This document shows positions 54,805-63,612 of a DNA stretch of 64,000 nucleotides, in pieces. Within the stretch, counting starts at the first letter, position 1. Every line of letters begins with the position of its first letter. The translations under genes were made by a program, and so were the position numbers. The DNA is from Vibrio viridaestus (lineage in GTDB: Bacteria; Pseudomonadota; Gammaproteobacteria; Enterobacterales; Vibrionaceae), in the NCBI RefSeq assembly GCF_003856525.1, contig NZ_RJVQ01000001.1, positions 496,001-560,000 of the forward strand, given 5' to 3'. The notes below the pieces were generated by a model. It saw only the letters and a program-made list of their open reading frames with translations, searched no databases and was not told the origin of the DNA.

Positions 54805-55860
54805 ATGACTGCTTCAACATCCTTAAAATGGGCTGGGCTCATCTCATTCTCTATCGTTAATATGATGATATTGGAATACTTTCGCTTACCCGCGGCTTTA
54901 ATGCTTGGCCCTATGATTGCAGCAGTCACTTTAGCATCGTCAGGAACGGCTTTTCGCCTAGATAAAACCGTCTTTTCTCTAGCTCAGGGGTTTGTTGGAA
55001 TGATGATCATTGAGCACCTGCCCATGCACGTCTGGGGAGAATTCACAGCTCAATGGCCTATCTTTCTATTCGGAACGCTATCGACGTTACTCGTATCTGC
55101 CATTGTAGGTTGGTACGTTGCACACGCAAAACAACTTCCTGGTTCCACTGCGGTATGGGGTATATCTCCGGGCGCTGCCAGCGTGATGACGCTGATGAGT
55201 GAAAGTTACGGTGCAGACATGCGTATCGTTGCTTTTATGCAGTACAGCCGCGTTGTCTGCTGTGCAATCGCAACAATGCTGGTCGCTCGTTTTATTTCAG
55301 AGCCAACAGACGCGGTTCAGCATGCTCAGCACTGGCTTACTTTTTCCTTAAATAGTGATATTGCCATTAAAGTTGTCCTGATTGTTGCGGGCGTCTATAT
55401 TGGCAAACGGTATCGACTACCCGGTGGAGCCTTACTTACGCCGATGTTTCTTGGCTTTGTGGTGAATTTAATCTATCCCATACCCACTCCATTGCCTGCG
55501 ACTATTCTCGCGCTTGCTTATGCATTATTAGGCTGGGGAATCGGTTTTCGCTTCAGTAAATCCGTTTTAAGGCATGTCTTTCATTCATTACCCATCATTT
55601 TAGGATCGATTCTGGTATTGCTCTTCTCGAATGTTCTTCTTGCCTTCGTTATTACAGCCGTGAGCGATGTTGATTTTGTTTCCGCCTTTTTAGCAACAAG
55701 CCCTGGTGGAGCAGACTCGGTGGCGATCATTGCTACCTCTGCTGGAGCCAATGTTCCATTCGTCATGGCAATGCAGCTGGCGAGATTTTTCATTGTGATG
55801 ATTTTAGGCCCGCTATCTGCCCGCTGGATTTCGAATCGCTACGTTTTGAGCCACCAATAA
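54805..55860 (+). CDS. AbrB-family membrane permease (PF05145 type)
   Basis: A 351-residue membrane protein with about ten helices in two homologous halves. The repeated signature is LPGSTAVWGISPGAASVMTLMSESYGADMRIVAFMQYSRVV and, in the second half, LATSPGGADSVAIIATSAGANVPFVMAMQLARFF. The family is often mis-labelled AbrB transcriptional regulator or ammonia monooxygenase, but it is a transporter-like membrane protein. The substrate is unknown. It is 34 bp after the isochorismatase-like gene and ends at a terminator. Confidence 0.85.
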   Translation: MTASTSLKWAGLISFSIVNMMILEYFRLPAALMLGPMIAAVTLASSGTAFRLDKTVFSLAQGFVGMMIIEHLPMHVWGEFTAQWPIFLFGTLSTLLVSAIVGWYVAHAKQLPGSTAVWGISPGAASVMTLMSESYGADMRIVAFMQYSRVVCCAIATMLVARFISEPTDAVQHAQHWLTFSLNSDIAIKVVLIVAGVYIGKRYRLPGGALLTPMFLGFVVNLIYPIPTPLPATILALAYALLGWGIGFRFSKSVLRHVFHSLPIILGSILVLLFSNVLLAFVITAVSDVDFVSAFLATSPGGADSVAIIATSAGANVPFVMAMQLARFFIVMILGPLSARWISNRYVLSHQ

Positions 55861-55862
55861 AT

Positions 55863-55890
55863 AAAAAGCAGCGGTGGTACGCTGCTTTAT
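55863..55890. terminator. Bidirectional terminator after the AbrB-family gene
   Basis: A 9-bp stem AAAGCAGCG (55865-55873) with CGCTGCTTT (55880-55888), 6-nt loop, A-run on the left and TTTATT on the right. Confidence 0.85.
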
Positions 55891-55902
55891 TCAATCAAAG
55901 TA

Positions 55903-56832
55903 CTAGATGGCTAAGCCGAAAGTTGGCCAACCATCTATCCATTCGAAAGCTTTAATTCGGGTATGCCTATTCGGGTCCCACAATGGATCGCCCTCAATCT
56001 CCGTATAATCCCGTGCGTGGTATACCAACAAATCCTCACCTTCACACCCCGTGGTAAAACAGCTATGACCCGGTCCGTAAACGCCAATATCATAGTTGGT
56101 ACAAAAAACAGGTTCAGGTGATTTACTCCAACTCCCTTTTTCTAAAAGATTGTCATCTTCGTCAGCACACAGCATACCCATACAATAATTCTCATCCGTG
56201 GCACTAGCAGAATAGGTAATCCACACTTTCCCATGACGGTTCATCACATAGGGCCCCTCATTGACCATAAATCCTTTTACTTCCCAGTCAAACTCAGGTT
56301 TCGAAATACATACGCCAGGTAATTTTAGCCTTGTTGGTGACAGCATTTCTGCTATGTACAGATTCGAGTTTCCCGCGACTTCAGGATCTTTCTGCGCCCA
56401 GACGTAGTACTGCTTATTAAGATGAGCGAAGGTTGTGGCATCCAGACAAAATGTATCCATGTCGGTCTCGATCTGACCACAGAACTCCCATTGCCCTTCG
56501 GTCGGATCATCGCTTTGCGTTGAAATCGCGTACATCCGATGCTGAAATAGCCCATCCTTAATCTCGCGGCAAGGTGCTGCAGCAAAATAGATGTACCAAG
56601 CACCAAACAGATAATGAATCTCAGGAGCCCAAATCAAATCTGAGTATGGGCCTGTATCGGGTTTACGCCAAGCGACCACCTTCTCTGCAATATTTAGCTC
56701 TTCTATTGAACTGGCCTTGCGAATTTCAATCCGGTCATATTCAGGAACGGAAGCGGTAAAATAATAAAAGCCATCTGTGTGCTTATAAATATGTGGATCG
56801 GCACGCTGTTCAATAATTGGATTATTCGTCAT
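55903..56832 (-). CDS. Glycoside hydrolase family 43 enzyme
   Basis: A 309-residue cytoplasmic five-bladed beta-propeller glycosidase, probably an alpha-L-arabinofuranosidase or beta-xylosidase. The start RADPHIYKHTDGFYYFTAS holds the general-base Asp, DLIWAPEIHYLFGAWYIYFAA the second Asp region, and VNEGPYVMNRHGKVWITYSAS the acid Glu. GHSCFTTGCEGEDLLVYHARDY closes the propeller. There is no signal peptide, so it acts on imported oligosaccharides. The ATG at 56832 has AAGGAG upstream and lies 10 bp after the symporter gene, so the pair is one operon. The longer frame to 56889 overlaps the symporter and is unlikely. Confidence 0.9.
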   Translation of the reverse strand: MTNNPIIEQRADPHIYKHTDGFYYFTASVPEYDRIEIRKASSIEELNIAEKVVAWRKPDTGPYSDLIWAPEIHYLFGAWYIYFAAAPCREIKDGLFQHRMYAISTQSDDPTEGQWEFCGQIETDMDTFCLDATTFAHLNKQYYVWAQKDPEVAGNSNLYIAEMLSPTRLKLPGVCISKPEFDWEVKGFMVNEGPYVMNRHGKVWITYSASATDENYCMGMLCADEDDNLLEKGSWSKSPEPVFCTNYDIGVYGPGHSCFTTGCEGEDLLVYHARDYTEIEGDPLWDPNRHTRIKAFEWIDGWPTFGLAI

Positions 56833-56842
56833 CAGATACTCC

Positions 56843-58252
56843 TTATTTGACCGCCGCAGTAGAAACAGTTGATGTTGGATCAGATTCATCTTCTTGCCAC
56901 TCGGGTGTTTCTTTGCCCTGAAGATGATTACGACCGATCATGGTGTGGTAATAGTTGTCTGTTACTTTATAGCGGAACATTAATAGACCCATGATCAAAT
57001 GGAATATTCCGGGAATGATGGTGAGCATCAAGGCAATTCCGGTTAGCGCAAATCCTGTCTGCTCCTGATTCGGTACATAATCAAAGAAGGTCAGTAGCCA
57101 ACCAACAATAGCGCCAGCAATACCCATTCCAAATTTCTGACAAAATGATATTCCACCAAATGATAATCCTGACACCCTTTTACCACTTTTGAACTCTCCA
57201 TAATCAACGGCTTCAGCGATAGCAGACCAAAAGACTGGTGCATGTAAGTCCACAACGAAAGAGACCAGAAAATAGAGTACAAACGCTAAAGCTAAATCGT
57301 TTTGTCCCACAAACAAATAGAGCATCGCACTGAGCACCATCACTCCTATTTGGCTATAACGAAACAGTTTTATTTTGCAGTAAGATTTGGTAATCCATGT
57401 CGAAGCCACCATTGCAAGAATCGCAGCAGCAACACCTGTTGCGAGGAAAGCCGATATCACGGTTGCATCACCACCGAGGTAATATTTTGCGTAATAAGCG
57501 GCAACCGAACCTCGAACCGTGTATCCAACCGTTCCGGAGACACAGACCAAACACAGGATGACCCACTGATCATTTTTCATCAGTAGTTTTAGCTGACTCA
57601 TGAAAGGCTTTTTATCAACCTGATGTTCGATACGTTCCTTCGTGGTGAAAAAGCAAAATAGAAACAATAGAGTTCCCATCAAAGCCATTAAACCCATCGC
57701 GTATTTATAGCCGAGTTGAATGTTATTCTGTCCCCAAGCCTCGGAAAGTTGTGGCACGATAATGGTTACTAAAAAGGCCGCGATTTTTGCAAAGAACAAT
57801 CGATAGCCATTGGCTGACAAACGCTCTTTCGGATCATCAGTCAACACACTAATAAGTGATATATAAGGAATGGTAACCGCAGTAAACATTATCGTTACAA
57901 GGATATACGTTGCGTAAGCGTAAATAAGTTTTTCGTTATAGTCCCAGTTCGGCGTGCTGAAGGCGAGGAACACTGAAATACCAAACGGAATGGCTAGGAA
58001 AAGCATATAGGGACGATAGCGTCCCCACCGAGTACGAACTTTATCGGTGATCATACCCATAATAGGATCCGTTACAGCGTCAATCAGTCTGACTGCGATA
58101 AATAACATCGCCAAGTCTTTGGATTGAATACCGAATACATCGGTATAAAAAAAGGTAATGATCAGCATCATAGATGAAATGACGACATTCACTGCCATAT
58201 CACCTGCACCAAACCCCACCTTTTCGAGTACAGATAGTTTGAATTTGTACAT
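56843..58252 (-). CDS. GPH-family glycoside/pentoside cation symporter
   Basis: A 469-residue, 12-helix sugar symporter of the glycoside-pentoside-hexuronide family (MelB, XylP, XynP relatives). It has KVGFGAGDMAVNVV at the start, the loop RLIDAVTDPIMGMITDKVRTRWGRYRPYML, which is the family signature, and FSGKRVSGLSFGGISFCQKFG-like SGLSFGGISFCQKFGMGIAGAIVGW in the second half. It probably imports the arabino- or xylo-oligosaccharides cleaved by the GH43 enzyme. It is transcribed away from rbs, with a 440-bp gap containing three TAATATTA octamers. Confidence 0.9.
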   Translation of the reverse strand: MYKFKLSVLEKVGFGAGDMAVNVVISSMMLIITFFYTDVFGIQSKDLAMLFIAVRLIDAVTDPIMGMITDKVRTRWGRYRPYMLFLAIPFGISVFLAFSTPNWDYNEKLIYAYATYILVTIMFTAVTIPYISLISVLTDDPKERLSANGYRLFFAKIAAFLVTIIVPQLSEAWGQNNIQLGYKYAMGLMALMGTLLFLFCFFTTKERIEHQVDKKPFMSQLKLLMKNDQWVILCLVCVSGTVGYTVRGSVAAYYAKYYLGGDATVISAFLATGVAAAILAMVASTWITKSYCKIKLFRYSQIGVMVLSAMLYLFVGQNDLALAFVLYFLVSFVVDLHAPVFWSAIAEAVDYGEFKSGKRVSGLSFGGISFCQKFGMGIAGAIVGWLLTFFDYVPNQEQTGFALTGIALMLTIIPGIFHLIMGLLMFRYKVTDNYYHTMIGRNHLQGKETPEWQEDESDPTSTVSTAAVK

Positions 58253-58293
58253 GAGTTTAACCTCTTGTTTTATTTCGTTATTTAAAAATAAAA

Positions 58294-58325
58294 TAATATT
58301 ATTAGTTATAATATTAGTAATATTA
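58294..58325 (-). promoter_or_regulatory. Three TAATATTA repeats upstream of the symporter-GH43 operon
   Basis: The palindromic octamer TAATATTA occurs at 58294-58301, 58309-58316 and 58318-58325, beginning 42 bp from the symporter start. This could be an operator cluster, an AT-rich promoter UP region, or a site for a nucleoid protein. The rest of the gap to the RbsR palindrome holds nothing else I can name. Confidence 0.4.
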
Positions 58326-58598
58326 CCCGGTTAAACCCTCTGCTGTTTGTTACGCTAAACACAGAAAAAAGAACATAGCAGTTATGTCCATTTTTATAGC
58401 TTTCCTAAATATATTTAGGCCGTTTTAGCAAAATTATCGCTCCAGAAATGTGATCAAGATAGGCTATAGCAAGGACAAGTTGGTCTACTTCATTGTGAGA
58501 TTTGCGGACTTTTTAAATAAGAAAATGAAGAAGAAAAAGATCTTCCTCACATAACTAACGACTCGGTGTAGCAAAGATTGATAGATTCATAGATTATC

Positions 58599-58616
58599 CA
58601 TCGAAACGTTTCGATG
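58599..58616. promoter_or_regulatory. RbsR (LacI-type) operator upstream of rbsD
   Basis: The perfect 18-bp palindrome CATCGAAACGTTTCGATG has the CGAAACGTTTCG core of RbsR operators. It lies 80-97 bp before rbsD, just upstream of a TATACT (58645-58650) that may be the -10. rbsR is the last gene of the operon, fitting autoregulation. Confidence 0.85.
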
Positions 58617-58695
58617 AGTTCGCAATACGACCAGAAAATCTTCTTATACTGACCGTCTGCCCACTCTTTTTTCTTGTTTTTGCAAGGCGACAAAT

Positions 58696-59115
58696 ATGAA
58701 AAAGAACACTCTCTTAAATTCCGAACTGTCCTATCTAATCTCACGACTAGGACACACTGATGAAATTACGATCTCCGATGCAGGCCTGCCAATACCAGAC
58801 CATGTTCAACGTATTGACCTCGCACTTTGCCATGGGGTACCGGAGTTTATTAGAACCGTTCAAACCGTAATTGCAGAAATGAAAGTAGAAGCCGTCATTC
58901 TTGCCAAAGAGTTTAAGGAAGTCAGTCCAGAGCATCATGAACAACTCATGCGAGTGTTGGATCAGGAAGAGAAGAGAACCGGAGAAGCCATCGATATTTG
59001 CTATGTTTCTCATGAAGAATTCAAGCAACTCACTCATAACAGTAAGGCAATCGTTAGAACGGGTGAATTTACGGCATACGCCAACGTTATCTTTAAATCT
59101 GGTGTGGTTTTTTAA
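58696..59115 (+). CDS. rbsD: D-ribose pyranase RbsD
   Basis: A 139-residue enzyme that speeds conversion of ribopyranose to the furanose form used by RbsK. It matches the family end to end: LNSELSYLISRLGHTDEITISDAGLPIP with the catalytic His and Asp, DLALCHGVPEF, AVILAKEF, and RTGEFTAYANVIFKSGVVF at the C-terminus. First gene of rbsDACBKR; AAGGCG precedes the start. Confidence 0.96.
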   Translation: MKKNTLLNSELSYLISRLGHTDEITISDAGLPIPDHVQRIDLALCHGVPEFIRTVQTVIAEMKVEAVILAKEFKEVSPEHHEQLMRVLDQEEKRTGEAIDICYVSHEEFKQLTHNSKAIVRTGEFTAYANVIFKSGVVF

Positions 59116-59145
59116 CTAACCTTACAAACCGATTTAGGAGTAAAG

Positions 59146-60651
59146 ATGACTCAACCGATCCTCGAACTCAATGCAATAGAGAAGGCCTTTCCAGGTGTTA
59201 AGGCCCTCGATAATGCCTGCCTCAAAGTTTACCCAGGCAAGGTAATGGCTCTTATGGGTGAAAATGGTGCCGGCAAATCAACATTGATGAAAGTTCTTAC
59301 CGGAATTTACAATCTCGACGGTGGTAATATCCGTTATCAGGGAAAAGAGGTGGCATTTAAAGGTACGAAAGATTCTCAGGAAGCTGGTATCAGTATTATT
59401 CATCAGGAATTAAACCTCATTCCAGAACTGACCATAGCAGAGAACATTTTTCTTGGCCGAGAATATGTCAACGTCTTCGGTAAGATTCAATGGAATAAGA
59501 TGTTTCAAGAAGCGAACAAACTGCTTGCTCGCCTCAACGTGAAACACAGTTCGAATGAAATCTTAGGCAACCTGAGTCTTGGTGAGCAGCAAATGGTTGA
59601 GATCGCCAAAGCACTCTCTTTTGACGCCAAAGTGATCATCATGGATGAACCCACTGATGCACTGACAGACACAGAAACACTATCACTTTTTAATGTCATT
59701 AATGAGTTACGATCTCAGGGGTGTGGGATCGTATATATCTCTCATCGCCTTAAAGAGATCTTTGAAATCTGTGATGACATTACGGTTCTCAGAGACGGGA
59801 AATTTATAGCGGAATGCCCTGTCGTCGATACCAATGAAGACGGTCTGATTGAAATGATGGTTGGTCGCAAGCTCGAAGAACAATACCCTCGCGTCGCAGT
59901 GAAAGAAGGTTCAGTCAGCCTAGAAGTGGTCAATGTGAGTGGCCCTGGCGTTAACAACGTTAGTTTCCAACTACATCAGGGAGAAATACTGGGTATTTCG
60001 GGCTTGATGGGCGCAGGTCGTACTGAATTGATGAAAGTAATTTACGGAGCGCTAAAACGAACTCAGGGTGATGTCCTTTTAGACCAACAGTTAATTAATC
60101 CCAACACACCAAAAGAAGGATTAAAAAGCGGAATCGCTTATATCTCTGAGGATCGTAAAGGAGACGGGTTGGTTCTCGGGCTCTCTGTAAAAGAAAATAT
60201 GTCCATATGTGCTCTCAAGCAACTATCCAAAGGACTACAGATTTCCCATGCGGAAGAAGCACTGGCAGTCGATGACTTTATCCAACTGTTTAATGTCAAA
60301 ACACCGGGCCGAAACCAAATTATTGGTAACCTCTCTGGTGGCAACCAACAAAAAGTAGCTATTGCCAAAGGACTAATGACCCGACCTAAAGTTCTCATTC
60401 TCGATGAGCCTACTCGAGGCGTGGACGTTGGTGCAAAGAAAGAGATTTATCAGTTGATCAACCAATTCAAATCTGAAGGTATGAGTATCATCCTCGTCTC
60501 TTCAGAAATGGCAGAAGTGTTGGGCATGAGTGATCGAATTTTAGTTATGCATGAAGGGCATATCACGGGCGAATTTACCGCTCAGGAAGCCAATCAAGAA
60601 AAAATAATGGCCTGTGCCGTAGGTAAACAGGTGAGTGAGACAGCAGTATGA
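59146..60651 (+). CDS. rbsA: Ribose ABC transporter ATPase RbsA
   Basis: A 501-residue fused double ATPase. Domain 1 has Walker [10 protein letters not shown], signature LSLGEQQ and Walker [13 protein letters not shown]. Domain 2 has a degenerate P-loop (GLMGAGRTE), an intact signature LSGGNQQKV and Walker [15 protein letters not shown], the asymmetry normal for sugar ABC ATPases of this family. A GGAG site lies upstream. It overlaps rbsC by 4 bases. Confidence 0.97.
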   Translation: MTQPILELNAIEKAFPGVKALDNACLKVYPGKVMALMGENGAGKSTLMKVLTGIYNLDGGNIRYQGKEVAFKGTKDSQEAGISIIHQELNLIPELTIAENIFLGREYVNVFGKIQWNKMFQEANKLLARLNVKHSSNEILGNLSLGEQQMVEIAKALSFDAKVIIMDEPTDALTDTETLSLFNVINELRSQGCGIVYISHRLKEIFEICDDITVLRDGKFIAECPVVDTNEDGLIEMMVGRKLEEQYPRVAVKEGSVSLEVVNVSGPGVNNVSFQLHQGEILGISGLMGAGRTELMKVIYGALKRTQGDVLLDQQLINPNTPKEGLKSGIAYISEDRKGDGLVLGLSVKENMSICALKQLSKGLQISHAEEALAVDDFIQLFNVKTPGRNQIIGNLSGGNQQKVAIAKGLMTRPKVLILDEPTRGVDVGAKKEIYQLINQFKSEGMSIILVSSEMAEVLGMSDRILVMHEGHITGEFTAQEANQEKIMACAVGKQVSETAV

Positions 60652-61631
60652 GTACAAAATCAATGAATACCACCAGCACTCCAGATTCAACCAAGCTATT
60701 CAGTAAAGCATGGTTAATAGAGCAAAAGTCATTAATCGCGCTACTGTTTTTGATTGTTGTCGTGTCATTTTTGAATCCAAACTTTTTTACTGTCGATAAC
60801 ATTTTGAACATATTGAGACAGACATCGATTAACGCCATTATCGCAGTAGGGATGACGCTCGTTATTCTCACCGCGGGAATCGATTTAAGTGTGGGCTCAG
60901 TTTTAGCATTATGTGGTGCTTTTGCCGCCACAATGGTTCAAATGGAATGGCCAACATTTATCACCTTAGTCGTGACCCTTGGTGCCGGCGCTGTATTAGG
61001 TGGCATCAGCGGATTAGCGATCGCAAAAGGGAAAGTACAAGCGTTTATCGCCACACTCGTAACAATGACGTTGCTTCGTGGGGTAACGATGGTGTACACC
61101 GACGGACGCCCAATTTCAACAGGCTTTACCGACGCTGCTGATGCTTTCGCATGGTTCGGTACTGGCTACCTGTTCGGTATTCCAGTTCCTGTATGGCTGA
61201 TGGCTTTCGTCTTTGCTGGGGCTTGGTATCTTCTTAATCATACTCGCTTCGGCCGATATGTTTACGCTCTAGGCGGCAACGAATCGGCTACGCGACTTTC
61301 AGGAATCAACGTCGATCGCGTCAAACTAGGTGTTTACGCTATCTGCGGCTTGCTTTCTGCCCTAGCGGGTTTGATCGTGACCTCACGTCTATCGTCAGCT
61401 CAACCTACCGCCGGAATGGGCTATGAACTTGATGCTATTGCAGCCGTTGTTGTCGGTGGAACAAGTTTAATGGGCGGAAAGGGTAAAATTACGGGTACGC
61501 TTATTGGTGCTTTGATCATTGGTTTTCTGAACAATGCTTTGAACCTACTCGACGTAACTTCTTATTACCAAATGATCGCTAAGGCTTTAGTCATTTTCCT
61601 AGCGGTTTTAGTAGATAACAAAAACAAATAA
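60648..61631 (+). CDS. rbsC: Ribose ABC transporter permease RbsC
   Basis: A 327-residue permease with about ten helices. The family segments [31 protein letters not shown], the EAA-like [22 protein letters not shown] and [38 protein letters not shown] are intact. It forms the membrane channel with RbsA. Its start overlaps the rbsA stop. Confidence 0.97.
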   Translation: MSTKSMNTTSTPDSTKLFSKAWLIEQKSLIALLFLIVVVSFLNPNFFTVDNILNILRQTSINAIIAVGMTLVILTAGIDLSVGSVLALCGAFAATMVQMEWPTFITLVVTLGAGAVLGGISGLAIAKGKVQAFIATLVTMTLLRGVTMVYTDGRPISTGFTDAADAFAWFGTGYLFGIPVPVWLMAFVFAGAWYLLNHTRFGRYVYALGGNESATRLSGINVDRVKLGVYAICGLLSALAGLIVTSRLSSAQPTAGMGYELDAIAAVVVGGTSLMGGKGKITGTLIGALIIGFLNNALNLLDVTSYYQMIAKALVIFLAVLVDNKNK

Positions 61632-61675
61632 TGACGCTCCACAACGTGACCTATACCCTATATGAGGATTGAGTA

Positions 61676-62557
61676 ATGAAAAAAATGATGAGTGTACTCT
61701 CTGCAGCGATACTGGCTTCATCGGTTTCGATTAGTGCACATGCGCAAGATACAATAGCTATCGTTCTATCAACATTGAACAACCCTTTCTTTGTTTCAAT
61801 GAAAGATGGAGCGGAAGCCAAGGCAGATGAACTTGGTTACAAACTGATTGTACTGGATTCTCAAAACGACCCGAGCAAAGAACTTTCTAACGTAGAAGAT
61901 CTTACTGTTCGCGGTGTTAAAGCTATCCTGATTAACCCAACTGATTCAGACGCAGTTTCGAACGCAATTCGTATTGCCAACCGTTCCAATACTCCCGTGA
62001 TTACGCTAGACCGTGGAGCCAATCACGGCAAAGTAGTGAGTCATATTGCATCCGATAACGTTGCTGGCGGTGAAATGGCAGGTAAATACATCGTTGACCA
62101 CGTTGCACCTGATGCTAAAGTGATTCAACTAGAAGGTATTGCCGGAACATCTGCCGCTCGTGAGCGTGGTAAAGGGTTCATGAATGCAGTCGAAAACAGC
62201 AAAATGCAGCTACTTGCGAGTCAACCTGCTGATTTTGACCGTACAAAAGGCCTAAATGTAATGGAGAACTTGCTTGCTGCTAACCCTGATGTACAGGCAG
62301 TATTTGCTCAAAATGATGAAATGGCTTTAGGTGCACTAAGAGCAGTCCAAGCTTCAGGCAAGAAAGTGGTTATTGTTGGTTTCGATGGCACCGATGACGG
62401 TATTGCAGCGGTAAATCGTGGCAAACTTGCCGCTACAGTTGCTCAACAACCAGAGCTTATTGGTTCATTGGGTGTTGAAACGGCGGTTAAACTACTCAAA
62501 GGCGATAACGTCGAAGCGAACATCCCTGTTCCACTAAAAATCGTCACTAAGCAATAA
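61676..62557 (+). CDS. rbsB: Periplasmic ribose-binding protein RbsB
   Basis: A 293-residue secreted receptor. The signal peptide is cut after SISAHA. The mature domain has [48 protein letters not shown], the segment [13 protein letters not shown] and [17 protein letters not shown], matching the ribose-contacting residues of the family. It also serves in chemotaxis to ribose in relatives. A strong hairpin follows, which should keep its expression above that of rbsK. Confidence 0.97.
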   Translation: MKKMMSVLSAAILASSVSISAHAQDTIAIVLSTLNNPFFVSMKDGAEAKADELGYKLIVLDSQNDPSKELSNVEDLTVRGVKAILINPTDSDAVSNAIRIANRSNTPVITLDRGANHGKVVSHIASDNVAGGEMAGKYIVDHVAPDAKVIQLEGIAGTSAARERGKGFMNAVENSKMQLLASQPADFDRTKGLNVMENLLAANPDVQAVFAQNDEMALGALRAVQASGKKVVIVGFDGTDDGIAAVNRGKLAATVAQQPELIGSLGVETAVKLLKGDNVEANIPVPLKIVTKQ

Positions 62558-62563
62558 TGTTTT

Positions 62564-62604
62564 ACTGCCCAATCGAATTTTCGATTGGGCAGTTGAGATT
62601 ATTT
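62564..62604 (+). terminator. Attenuator/partial terminator between rbsB and rbsK
   Basis: A 13-bp perfect stem (62564-62576 with 62581-62593, loop ATTT) is followed by TGAGATTATTTTC. It lies inside the operon, so read-through must occur for rbsK and rbsR unless they have their own promoter. Confidence 0.75.
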
Positions 62605-62671
62605 TCTTTACGCTCTTGCTGATTCAGGATTCAAAAGAAAGTTATCTTATTAGGCAAAAGGCTCGAATGCT

Positions 62672-63592
62672 ATGAACAAATTGGTTGTACTCGGCAGTGT
62701 TAATGCCGATCATGTATTACAAGTTCCCCAATTCCCTCGTCCTGGTGAAACTCTTGTTGGTCATAACTATACCGTCATTCCAGGTGGTAAAGGTGCGAAT
62801 CAGGCCGTTGCAGCTGCGCGGATGGGTGCAGAAACAGCGTTTATCGCCGCTGTTGGTGATGATGCATTTGGTCAGAATATTCGTAAAGACTTTGAAAATG
62901 ATGGTATTGATATCAGCGCAGTAAAAATGCAGAATGCCTGCCCTACTGGGATAGCCATGATTCAGGTATCCGCAGATGGCGAAAATACCATCTGTTTGTC
63001 ACCGGAGGCCAATGAGAAGCTCAACGCAAACCTGGTAGAACAGAGTTTTGACCTCATTGTTCAGGCTGATTATCTTTTGATGCAGCTAGAAACACCATTA
63101 GAAGGTGTGTTGTGTGCGGCAAAAATTGCTCATGAATCAAAAACACAAGTTATATTAAATCCAGCTCCGGCAGCATCGCTACCAGACGAGTTATTAGCAC
63201 TTATTGATATCATTACCCCTAACGAGACAGAAGCACAGACCCTCACTGGGATTGAAGTCTCGGATGAAAAATCTGCGCAAGCAGCAGCAAATGCGCTTCA
63301 TCAAAAGGGTATAAATATGGTTTTAATTACACTCGGTGCAAAAGGTGTATGGCTAAGCGTGAATTCAGAACAAAAAGTGATTCCCGGGTTTAAAGTCAAT
63401 GCGGTCGATACCACTGCTGCTGGTGATACCTTTAATGGCGCTTTTGTTACCGGACTTATCGAGGGCAAATCGCTTGATGATTCAATTCGATTTGCACACG
63501 CAGCTGCGGCTCTGTCAGTCACCAAAGCCGGGGCTCAAACGTCTATTCCTCTTCGTAGTGAAGTCGACAGTTTTCTTAGTAATAACGCATAA
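62672..63592 (+). CDS. rbsK: Ribokinase RbsK
   Basis: A 306-residue PfkB-family kinase that phosphorylates ribose to ribose 5-phosphate. Motifs: LGSVNADHVLQVPQFPRPGETLVG, GGKGANQAVAAARMG (ribose site), AAVGDDAFG, NPAPA, ITPNETEA, and the C-terminal DTTAAGDTFNGAFVTGL with the catalytic Asp in the anion hole. Length is standard. The 114-bp gap from rbsB holds the hairpin. Confidence 0.97.
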   Translation: MNKLVVLGSVNADHVLQVPQFPRPGETLVGHNYTVIPGGKGANQAVAAARMGAETAFIAAVGDDAFGQNIRKDFENDGIDISAVKMQNACPTGIAMIQVSADGENTICLSPEANEKLNANLVEQSFDLIVQADYLLMQLETPLEGVLCAAKIAHESKTQVILNPAPAASLPDELLALIDIITPNETEAQTLTGIEVSDEKSAQAAANALHQKGINMVLITLGAKGVWLSVNSEQKVIPGFKVNAVDTTAAGDTFNGAFVTGLIEGKSLDDSIRFAHAAAALSVTKAGAQTSIPLRSEVDSFLSNNA

Positions 63593-63612
63593 ATAAACAA
63601 GGATGATGAAAC

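Noticed and set aside
54805-55860. Naming the permease an AbrB transcriptional regulator
   Set aside because: The protein is an integral membrane protein with two repeated helical halves; the regulator name is a carried-over label.
58446-58467. Possible CRP site (AAATGTGATC half-site) between the symporter and rbs operons
   Set aside because: The second half-site does not match and the distance to either start is too large for a standard CRP promoter.
58547-58744. 65-residue minus-strand frame over the RbsR operator and rbsD start
   Set aside because: It overlaps the operator and rbsD, and its translation resembles no protein.
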